Shown here: positions 6,411-13,100 of the stretch, piece by piece
Layout: each line of letters begins with the position of its first letter
Numbering within the stretch: the stretch's first letter is position 1
Source of the DNA: CAZVYJ01 sp964631565
Lineage (GTDB): Bacteria; Planctomycetota; Phycisphaerae; SM23-33
Assembly: GCA_964631565.1 (NCBI GenBank)
Contig: CAZVYJ010000055.1
Span: 1 to 18,424 of the forward strand
Direction: 5' to 3'
DNA length: 18,424 bases
Made by a program: the position numbers and the translations under genes
The notes under the pieces: generated by a model
Told to the model about the DNA's origin: nothing
The model's database searches: none
The model's input: the letters and a program-made list of their open reading frames with translations, nothing else

Positions 6411-7490
6411 ATGACCCCGCGCGAGCGGTTCCTCGCCGCCATGGCGTTTGATGAGGTCGACCGCCTGCCGACCGTCATCATGGGCCTTTGGCCGGAAACT
6501 CTGCTCAGGTGGCGAGCGGAAGGCATGACAAGCTCAGCCGCCGAGTTCGCGATGTTCGACGGCCCGATGCAGAGCTGCTGGATGTACGGAAATTACCAGG
6601 GGCCGATTCCCGCGTTTGAAGAGGAGGTGCTCGCCCAGACCGACCGCTACCGCGATGTGCGGAACTCGCTCGGTCAGATTCAGCGCAGCTTCGTGGAGGC
6701 TACGTCGATGCCGGCCTTCATCGAGTTCCCGCTGACCGGGCGGAGCGACTGGCTGGAATACAAAAAACGTTTCGATCCGACCAGCCCCGGCCGCTATCCC
6801 GAAAACTGGGATGCGCTGGTCGCTGAACGTCGCAGCGGGCCGGCCAAAGACGAAATTCGCGGCGTGGCGGCGTGGGGTTACTACGGCTTCCCGAGGATGA
6901 TGTTCGGCACGGAACAGCTTTCGATGCTCTTCTACGACGACCCGGCCCTGATAGCCGAGATGAACGAGTACTGGTGCGAGTTCACCATCAGCCGTCTGAG
7001 CAAGGCCGTCGCCGAGATGGACTTCGACTACGCCCTGATATGGGAAGACAACTGCTATAATCACGGCATGCTGCACTCGCCGCAGGTGTTCAGGGAGTTC
7101 ATGGCCCCTTACTACAGGCGGCTGGTCGAATTTTTCAGGCGGGCCGGCATTGACATAATAAGCGTGGACAGCGACGGCAACGTGGCCGAGCTTATTCCAC
7201 TCCTGCTGGACGTCGGCGTGACGGGGCTGCATCCGTTCGAGGTGGCCGCCGGCATGGACGTGGTGGAAATCGGCCGAAAGTACCCGCACCTGCAGATATG
7301 GGGCGGGCTGGACAAACGGCAAATCGCCCGCGGCCCGCTCGCCATCGACGCCGAGCTGGACCGCGTGCTGGGTTCCATGAAGAAGCGGGGCGGCTATGCC
7401 GCGGGGCTGGACCACAGCGTCCCGCCCGACATTTCGCTTGCCGACCATCGCTATTATGCTGAAAATCTGCGGCGCAGACTGCTGGAATGA
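6411..7490 (+). CDS. URO-D-fold (uroporphyrinogen decarboxylase-like) protein
   Basis: 359 residues from ATG 6411, where the family's usual opening 'MTPRERFLAAMAFDEVDRLP' begins. The frame is open upstream to ATG 6384 and TTG 6309 with no good ribosome binding site for any of them, so an N-terminal extension of up to 34 residues cannot be excluded. Family features include 'LIWEDNCYNHGMLHSP', 'ISVDSDGNVAELIPLLLD' (D253-S-D255-G), 'GVTGLHPFEVAAGMD', 'IWGGLDKR' and 'GLDHSVPPDISLADHRYY'. HemE's 'RQAGRY' is absent, so it is not a heme enzyme. The MtaA-type HxCG zinc site is replaced by DSDG. It is a paralogue of the truncated gene at the window start. It begins shortly after the M24-fold gene, and its stop lies 14 bp before the deacetylase start, with that gene's SD sequence in between, so co-transcription is likely. 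The substrate is unknown; decarboxylation or corrinoid methyl transfer are family-based possibilities only. Confidence 0.88.
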   Translation: MTPRERFLAAMAFDEVDRLPTVIMGLWPETLLRWRAEGMTSSAAEFAMFDGPMQSCWMYGNYQGPIPAFEEEVLAQTDRYRDVRNSLGQIQRSFVEATSMPAFIEFPLTGRSDWLEYKKRFDPTSPGRYPENWDALVAERRSGPAKDEIRGVAAWGYYGFPRMMFGTEQLSMLFYDDPALIAEMNEYWCEFTISRLSKAVAEMDFDYALIWEDNCYNHGMLHSPQVFREFMAPYYRRLVEFFRRAGIDIISVDSDGNVAELIPLLLDVGVTGLHPFEVAAGMDVVEIGRKYPHLQIWGGLDKRQIARGPLAIDAELDRVLGSMKKRGGYAAGLDHSVPPDISLADHRYYAENLRRRLLE

Positions 7491-7504
7491 CCGGGAGGCC
7501 AACT

Positions 7505-8407
7505 ATGGGCAAGGCCGATAAGAAAACCGGATTCGACGTAATCATGGGAATCGACATGGAGACGGATGTCGGCTCCTTCACGTCAACGTACGAGGGCGTG
7601 AAAAAGGGCACGCCGCGGCTGCTTTCGATATTCAAGCGGCACAATATTCCTGCGACGTTTTTCTGGACCGGCCACGCCGCCGAGAGCAACCCGGCCATGG
7701 TCCGGCGCGTGCGGGACTGCGGGCATGAAATCGGCGGCCACAGCTACATGCACGAAACGCTCGGCGAGGCGCTGTTCGACATGCCGAACAGCTGGCCGGT
7801 GCTGCCTGAGGAAGTCGAGGGCCGCATCTTACGCACCACGCGGGCGGTGATTCGGGCAGCCGGCGTCAGGCCGGTGAGCTTCCGCTGCCCGCGCGCGTGG
7901 GGAAGCACGCAGGTCGTCAAAATCCTGGAGAAGCTCGGCTACTGCTGCGACGTGTCGCTGCCGATGTATTACTACAGTCGCCAGCCGTTGCCGTATCACC
8001 CCTCCGCGAAGGACTGGACGAAGCGCGGCGGCATGAAAATCGTCGAGATTCCCAACTTCTGCGACCTGACCATGAAGAGCAAAGACCCGCTCTATCATCG
8101 CGACCGCGACCAGTGGCCGATATTCCGAACGAAGTCGGCTGCCGCACTGCTGAAGCGGGTGGATTCGTTCGTCGGGTACGTTCGCCGGCTGAAGCGTCGG
8201 CCGGTGGTGTGCTTCTATTTCCATCCGTGGGAATTCTGCGAAATGCCGAGCGTCATACATTTCGCCGAGGGAATTGTTCGGCCGAAGGCGTTCATCACGA
8301 AAAACTGCGGGCCGAAGGCCGTCGAGCAGTTCAACCTGCTGTGCCTCGGCCTGCTGAAGCGCGGCGCGAAATTCCGCACCGCAAAAGACGTGGCGAAAGA
8401 TTATTAA
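7505..8407 (+). CDS. Polysaccharide deacetylase-like protein (NodB homology, CE4-type)
   Basis: 300 residues from ATG 7505, preceded by GGGAGG at a 6-nt spacing; the ATG at 7487 that overlaps the previous stop lacks a site. NodB-type motifs appear in order: D17-M-E19-x-D21 (motif 1 acids), 'GHEIGGHSYMHE' with H79 and H83 as the metal-binding HxxxH pair, 'VSFRCPRAWGS' with the conserved Arg, and 'FYFHPWEF' with H240. This is the layout of metal-dependent carbohydrate deacetylases (de-N- or de-O-acetylation) and of the cyclic amide hydrolases related to them. There is no signal peptide, so it likely acts on a cytoplasmic substrate or an intermediate. It is the last gene of the plus-strand operon. 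Its stop codon overlaps the stop of the convergent MMPL gene through the shared TTAA at 8404-8407. Confidence 0.9.
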   Translation: MGKADKKTGFDVIMGIDMETDVGSFTSTYEGVKKGTPRLLSIFKRHNIPATFFWTGHAAESNPAMVRRVRDCGHEIGGHSYMHETLGEALFDMPNSWPVLPEEVEGRILRTTRAVIRAAGVRPVSFRCPRAWGSTQVVKILEKLGYCCDVSLPMYYYSRQPLPYHPSAKDWTKRGGMKIVEIPNFCDLTMKSKDPLYHRDRDQWPIFRTKSAAALLKRVDSFVGYVRRLKRRPVVCFYFHPWEFCEMPSVIHFAEGIVRPKAFITKNCGPKAVEQFNLLCLGLLKRGAKFRTAKDVAKDY

Positions 8408-10701
8408 GAATCTGCTTTCGTTTCGGCTGGGCTGTCGGCGGATTTTACTGAAGGGCGTTTTCTTCCCACCCGTTTTGTCAGCATGGCGAAAGCCGGCACT
8501 ATCAGAGGCCTGCCGATGAACGTGTCTATCAGCATGCCGACGGCGAAGGCGAAACCGAGCTGCTGCAGCAGCGTCAGGTCGCCGGCCATCAGGCTGCCGA
8601 GCGTAGCCGCCATGATTATCCCGCACGACGATATGACCGGTCCTGTGTGTATGATGGCCCGCTGCATCGCTTCCCTGGGCGGATGGATGCGGGCTTCCTG
8701 CGCCAGCCTCGCCGCCAGGAAAATGTTGTAATCGACGCCCACCGCGACCATCACGACGAAAAGGAACACTTCGACTTTCCAGTCAAGGCCGGCCCCGCCG
8801 AGCAGGGCGGTGAATACCCAGTAGCTGATTCCCAGCGCCGCGAAGTAGCTCAGCAGCGTCGAAAGAATCATGAAGGCCGACAGTATCACGTCGCGGAGCA
8901 GCGCGAAGATGATGATGAAGATTACGCCCAGCGCCAATACGGCGATGAGGTGGAAGTCTTTCTGAGTCACTTCGCGGACATCCATCATTTCAGCCGTCGC
9001 GCCGGAAATGTGAATTTCGGTTCCTATGCCGTCGCAGTGTGCGAGTTCTTTTTCGGCGGCCTGACGAATCTGCGAGACCGCGTGCATGGCCTCGAGCGTC
9101 AGCGGCTTGTCCTTGAGCACGACTATCAGCCGCATCGCCTTGTGATTCGGGCTGAGGTATTCGGCCTCGACGCCGCTCCGGCCCAGAAGTCCTATTGAAA
9201 CCGAAGTCAGAGACGACGCGTTCTGGCCCAGCGGCGCGTTGAGGCTCCGTACGTCTTCCACGCCGGGCAGCGCCTTTACGGCCCGGCTGATTCTTGTTGC
9301 GGCGGCTGTCCACTGCGCGGAAGTCGGCGCCTTGTTGCGGTCGCCCTGTATAAGCAGAGTTGCCGGCGCTATCTCGCCGACCGACCAGTGCCGCCTCGCC
9401 ATTTCGGCGCCTCGGGCGGAGTCATATTCGTCGGACTTGATCGCAGCCAGCGTGTCGTAGACCCATGTAAGCCGCGTGCCCTGCACCGCCGGGGCGGCCA
9501 GCGCTGCAATCGCGATGATCAGCAGCAGTGCGGGACGGGCGGTGATAATTTTTGCGAACGCAGGCCAGAGCCGCCGCCGGCCGATCTGTCCCATGTGCTT
9601 TGCCGGCCAGAACATGCGCTGGCCAATTGCAGCGACCAACGCGGGCACGAGCGTCATGCTCGCCGCCAGTGCGACGACAAGCGCGACCGCGACGGCCGGG
9701 CCGGTCGTGCGGAATATCCCAAACTTCGCGAAGCAGAGCATCAGCAGGCCGGCTGCGTCCGTTCCGGACGATGCGCCTATCGCGGCGGCGCTGGCGTTAA
9801 GCGCTTCGCCGGCAGGGTGGGCCACGCCGTCGTCGTACATTTCGCGATAGCGGCTGATGTAGAGCAGCGAGTAGTCGACGCCGGCTCCGTACAGCAGCAC
9901 GAAGACGAAAATTTTCTCCGCCGTGCCGACGTGCATTCCCCACGACGCCGCGAAGATAAACAGGTGTATCACGATGATTGCCGCGACGGTAATCGCGCCG
10001 AGCGGGACGGCTGCGGCTATCGGCGAGCGGTAAACCAGCAGCAGGATTACCACCACCGCGATAATCGTTACGAGCATCGACTGGCGGTTGCTTCGCTCGG
10101 CGGCCTCGGCGTAGTCGTTGCCGAAAGCGCTGGATCCCGTCACTGCGACGTCCAGGCCGGCCGGCATTTTATGCTCCGCGATTATGGCGCGGATATGGCG
10201 GACCACGCGGGCCGACGGCAGCGTTATGAAACTCGCCGGTATGTTCACTTCGACGATGGCGGCCTTGCCGTCATTGCTGAACAGCGGATTGTGGGTGAAA
10301 GGCAGATTTTTTCCCACGGACTGCGGCGAGCGGACGGTTATGCCCTCGAGGTCTTCCCTGCTGACTTCTTTCTTCAGCGGTTTTTTCGCGGCGATTCGCG
10401 AGGCAATCCGCTCGATGGCCGAGCGGTCCTCGCCGGTCAGCTCGCCGTCGCGGCGTTCGAAAACTATAACAGCCTTGCTCAGCCCGCTGTTGGTGGGAAA
10501 CGCATGTTTCAGCGCCTCGTAAGCGCTGGTCGAGGGCGTGCCCGCAGGCAGGAAGGTGTCTTCTTCCGCGGCGAGCGAGTTTTCCCTGCCGCTGAATGCC
10601 GCCATTGCTGCCGCGACGACAACCCAGCCTGCTATGATAACCCAGCGGTATTTTTCGATGAATCTGCCTATGGCACGTACTCCTGATGTGGCGCACGACA
10701 T
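8404..10701 (-). CDS. MMPL-family (RND superfamily) transporter
   Basis: 765 residues from ATG 10701, a typical length for a 12-helix MMPL protein. TM1 follows 'FIEKYRW'. A large periplasmic loop comes next, then TM2-6 with 'GAGVDYSLLYISRYREM' (D276), TM7 ('LLLIIAIAALAAPAVQG'), a second loop, and TM8-12 with 'AVGVDYNIFLAARLAQEA' (D657) and 'GPVISSCGIIMAATLGSLM'. The paired GVDY motifs in TM4 and TM10 are the proton-relay signature of MmpL transporters, which export lipids or small hydrophobic molecules. It is the last gene of the minus-strand unit, 50 bp after the MCE protein gene, which suggests lipid transport together with the MlaF/MlaD-type proteins. The start has no clear ribosome binding site. 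The substrate is unknown; hopanoids or glycolipids are speculation. Confidence 0.93.
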   Translation of the reverse strand: MSCATSGVRAIGRFIEKYRWVIIAGWVVVAAAMAAFSGRENSLAAEEDTFLPAGTPSTSAYEALKHAFPTNSGLSKAVIVFERRDGELTGEDRSAIERIASRIAAKKPLKKEVSREDLEGITVRSPQSVGKNLPFTHNPLFSNDGKAAIVEVNIPASFITLPSARVVRHIRAIIAEHKMPAGLDVAVTGSSAFGNDYAEAAERSNRQSMLVTIIAVVVILLLVYRSPIAAAVPLGAITVAAIIVIHLFIFAASWGMHVGTAEKIFVFVLLYGAGVDYSLLYISRYREMYDDGVAHPAGEALNASAAAIGASSGTDAAGLLMLCFAKFGIFRTTGPAVAVALVVALAASMTLVPALVAAIGQRMFWPAKHMGQIGRRRLWPAFAKIITARPALLLIIAIAALAAPAVQGTRLTWVYDTLAAIKSDEYDSARGAEMARRHWSVGEIAPATLLIQGDRNKAPTSAQWTAAATRISRAVKALPGVEDVRSLNAPLGQNASSLTSVSIGLLGRSGVEAEYLSPNHKAMRLIVVLKDKPLTLEAMHAVSQIRQAAEKELAHCDGIGTEIHISGATAEMMDVREVTQKDFHLIAVLALGVIFIIIFALLRDVILSAFMILSTLLSYFAALGISYWVFTALLGGAGLDWKVEVFLFVVMVAVGVDYNIFLAARLAQEARIHPPREAMQRAIIHTGPVISSCGIIMAATLGSLMAGDLTLLQQLGFAFAVGMLIDTFIGRPLIVPAFAMLTKRVGRKRPSVKSADSPAETKADS

Positions 10702-10751
10702 TCATGCGTCGGTGAATTTCGGAGAATATAGCGTTTTACAGGCTGCGTCAC

Positions 10752-11669
10752 TCAGCTTTTAACTTTGATTTCCACGCCCTGCTTTTCCCATTTTTCCGCA
10801 AGCTCGCGGAATTCCTTCAGCATCTCGGCCATCCGCTTGGACGCTTCCAGGAAATTGTTGTAAAGGTCCGGGTCGTTCAGGAGTTTGCCCGCGGTGCCTT
10901 CGCCGGATTCGATTTTGAGGGCGATCCGGTTCATGGTGGCCATCAGTTCGGAAATTCCTTCGGCGGTCGTAATGAGCTTGCCGGCAAGGTCGTCCACCCG
11001 CTTGTTGGCGGTGGAGGCTGTCTTCTTCGCTTCTTCGGCGAACTGTTTTACGGAATCGAGCGTCGCGTCCAGCCTTGCCAGCGTGCCCTTAAGCCCCTTG
11101 GCTTTCGGTGCGGTTGTCGGGCCGGCGCCTTCCTCGCCGGTTGTGGTGGCGGTCTTCTCTTCTTCGTCGCCGGAGAAGAGGGATTTGATTTCGCTGACGG
11201 CATCATTGAGCGCGTCGAATGGGTCGCTGCCTATGACTCTGCCCTCCATGGCCGTCGCACGGTCGGTCGGGAGATACAGCATCACTTCGCCGGTTTTCGG
11301 GTCGATTCGAGGCGGACCCGAGGTATGAATGTCCACGTAGGAGGAATTGGTCAGGTAACTTTTGTAGATGACCACTTCCGATGTGCCCGGCAGCTTGATT
11401 TTCTTGTCTATTTTCGCGGTGAGCGTTACGCCGATGGTCGGATCATCGTTTGTGAATGATATCTTGATGATTTTTCCGACCACGATTCCGTTGAGATGCA
11501 CGTCGTCGCCCACGTGCACGCCGCCTGAGCCGGAAAGCCTTATCTTGAGCTCATAGCCCCTCTGGAACATTTCCGGCAGACCGGTGAAGATGAGAATCAT
11601 CCCGGCAAGCATAATAAGCGCTATAATTACCGTAAGTCCCACCGCCATGTTTCTGGCTCGTTCGCTCAT
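10752..11669 (-). CDS. mlaD: MlaD-type MCE-domain lipid-binding protein
   Basis: 305 residues. ATG 11669 is chosen because it forms an ATGA overlap with the stop of the upstream ATPase gene; the frame itself reaches 11690. A single N-terminal transmembrane anchor (about residues 9-32, 'AVGLTVIIALIMLAGMILI') is followed by one MCE domain (about 40-125, 'YELKIRLSGSGGVHVGDDV', 'LNGIVVGKIIKI', 'SSYVDIH'). A linker and a long helical C-terminus rich in A/K/E (about 195-300) follow, containing 'SGEGTAGKLLNDPDLYNNF', which recurs in MlaD-like proteins. MlaD hexamers bind phospholipid in the periplasm and dock on MlaE/MlaF. Translational coupling to the ATPase gene supports this. The symbol is family-level; orthology to E. 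coli MlaD is not proven. Confidence 0.92.
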   Translation of the reverse strand: MSERARNMAVGLTVIIALIMLAGMILIFTGLPEMFQRGYELKIRLSGSGGVHVGDDVHLNGIVVGKIIKISFTNDDPTIGVTLTAKIDKKIKLPGTSEVVIYKSYLTNSSYVDIHTSGPPRIDPKTGEVMLYLPTDRATAMEGRVIGSDPFDALNDAVSEIKSLFSGDEEEKTATTTGEEGAGPTTAPKAKGLKGTLARLDATLDSVKQFAEEAKKTASTANKRVDDLAGKLITTAEGISELMATMNRIALKIESGEGTAGKLLNDPDLYNNFLEASKRMAEMLKEFRELAEKWEKQGVEIKVKS

Positions 11670-12484
11670 GGGTTCGGCTCCGTTCCGCACGGTTCGGATT
11701 CGACCAGCGGCGAAGCCTCAAGCTCGGCGAGTTCTTCGTCGCTGGCTCGGCCTTCTATGAACCGGGCTACGATTTCGTTATCGATATTTTCCAGTTTGTC
11801 CGGGGTCGTGTCGAGAATCAATTCGCCGTTGTGCAGCATGACGATTCGGTCGCCGACTTTGGTCGCCGATTTCATATCGTGAGTCACGACGACGGCTGTG
11901 TTGCCGAGAGTCCTGCTCAGCTTGAGAATCAGCTCGTTGATGAGGTCAGCGCGGATCGGGTCAAGCCCGCTCGTCGGCTCGTCGTAGAGTATCACCTGCG
12001 GGTCGAGCGCTATGGCCCTGGCGAGAGCGACGCGTTTCTTCTGCCCGCCGGACAGCTCTTCGGGGTACTTGTTCTGCGAGCCGTCCATTCCGACAAGCGC
12101 GAGAACCTCGCGGCATCGCTGCCTGCGGGTGTCTTTCGTGCCGACGTCATGCTCGTTCATCGGGAAGCAGACGTTTTCCTCGACCGTCATCGAATCGAAC
12201 AGGGCGGAACCCTGGAACAGGAAGCCCATCCGCCTGCGGATGTCGACGAGCTGCTTTTCGCTCATCGCGGAAACTTCATGCCCGGCGAAGAAAACCTTCC
12301 CGCTGTCCGGCTTGAGGATTCCGATGATGTGCTTGAGTATGACGGTTTTGCCGCAGCCCGACGGGCCGATGATGACCGTGGTTTTGCCGCGGTGGATGGA
12401 CAGGTTGATGCCTTTCAGAACGGCTTGCCCGTTGAAAGACTTGCGGACGTCTTCCATCCAGATTATAGGTCCGTGCTCTGCCAT
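11666..12484 (-). CDS. mlaF: MlaF-type ABC transporter ATP-binding protein
   Basis: A 272-residue complete ABC ATPase. Walker A G40-PSGCGKT-47, Q-loop Q91 ('GFLFQGSALFDSMTVEENV', the phrase typical of MlaF/MKL-type ATPases), signature LSGGQ 144-148, Walker B 'VILYDEP' ending at E169, 'SGLDP' and H-loop H202 are all intact. It energises lipid movement with an MlaE-type permease and an MCE protein. It overlaps the MlaD-type gene by ATGA. No MlaE, MlaB or MlaC gene lies next to it, which is unusual. A promoter with a consensus -10 lies just upstream. No strong ribosome binding site precedes ATG 12484. The C-terminal acidic tail (about residues 245-272) extends beyond the ATPase core. Confidence 0.93.
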   Translation of the reverse strand: MAEHGPIIWMEDVRKSFNGQAVLKGINLSIHRGKTTVIIGPSGCGKTVILKHIIGILKPDSGKVFFAGHEVSAMSEKQLVDIRRRMGFLFQGSALFDSMTVEENVCFPMNEHDVGTKDTRRQRCREVLALVGMDGSQNKYPEELSGGQKKRVALARAIALDPQVILYDEPTSGLDPIRADLINELILKLSRTLGNTAVVVTHDMKSATKVGDRIVMLHNGELILDTTPDKLENIDNEIVARFIEGRASDEELAELEASPLVESEPCGTEPNP

Positions 12485-12539
12485 TTATTGAGTGTTCGCC
12501 TGCCGATAATGCGAAAAACTTTTTACTGCATATGCCCTA

Positions 12540-12570
12540 ATTATATTCGGCGACACTGCCGGGCGGTCAA
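12540..12570 (-). promoter_or_regulatory. Promoter candidate for the mlaF-mlaD-MMPL unit
   Basis: On the minus strand TTGACC (12570-12565) and a perfect TATAAT (12545-12540) are separated by 19 bp, which is longer than ideal. The -35 overlaps the stop codon of the acetyltransferase gene. It lies 56 bp before the mlaF ATG and would let the transport genes be expressed apart from the upstream GH116 and GNAT genes. Confidence 0.45.
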
Positions 12571-13040
12571 CTGTCGCGCGAAGGTTTGTCGATCTGCAGC
12601 ATCACCGCTGTTTCGTCGCAGGCATCAGCCTTGGGACAGGAAATGCATTCTCGCCAGACTTTTTCCGGCAGCGTCTGGCGGTCTATCACCTCGAAACCCT
12701 GCTTGACGAAGAAATCCTTCTCATATGTTAACGCAAAGAGCCTGCTGATGCCCATTTTTCTGGCGTCTGCGACGGCGGCGGCGACCAGGGCCGCGCCTAT
12801 GCCTTTGCCGGTGAAATCCTTATCGACGGCAAGCGACTTTATCTCGGCCAGGTTCGCCCAGAAAATATCCAGCGCGATGCAGCCGATTACCCTGCCGTTT
12901 TCCTCGGCGACCTGGAATTCGCGCAGCGAGTCATAAATGTGCTCAAGGCTGCGATGAAGCATCCTGCCTCGTTCGGCGTAGTAGTTGATCAGGCCGCATA
13001 TTTCGGCGGCGTCTGACATGCGTGCAAAACGTATATTCAT
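12567..13040 (-). CDS. GNAT N-acetyltransferase, resembling short N-acetylglutamate synthase
   Basis: 157 residues from ATG 13040; the frame reaches a TTG at 13064, but 'MNIRFARMSDAAEI' is the standard GNAT opening. The acetyl-CoA binding loop is 'DFTGKGIGAALV' (T77-G-K-G-I-G82), preceded by the strand 'AEIKSLAVD'. The tail 'LPEKVWRECISCPKADACDE' carries C132, C135 and C141 and resembles the ending of stand-alone bacterial N-acetylglutamate synthases (first step of arginine synthesis). No other arginine gene is near, so this specific role is a family-based inference. It starts 60 bp after the GH116 gene on the same strand and could be co-transcribed with it. Confidence 0.85.
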   Translation of the reverse strand: MNIRFARMSDAAEICGLINYYAERGRMLHRSLEHIYDSLREFQVAEENGRVIGCIALDIFWANLAEIKSLAVDKDFTGKGIGAALVAAAVADARKMGISRLFALTYEKDFFVKQGFEVIDRQTLPEKVWRECISCPKADACDETAVMLQIDKPSRDS

Positions 13041-13100
13041 GGCGGTATTGTACCGGCCGCGCAAAGCTGCGTCGCGTGTGAAATTGCCGGCGGACGGATC

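Noticed and set aside
6411..7490. Annotation as hemE (uroporphyrinogen decarboxylase of heme synthesis)
   Set aside because: The N-terminal RQAGRY signature of HemE is absent and the gene sits in a catabolic-looking operon with no heme genes.
6534..7502. 322-codon open frame on the minus strand
   Set aside because: Antisense to the second URO-D-like gene. The composition is typical of a reverse-complement shadow.
9388..10686. 432-codon open frame on the plus strand
   Set aside because: Antisense to the MMPL transporter. The product is rich in R, G, D and A with no hydrophobic core pattern or motif.
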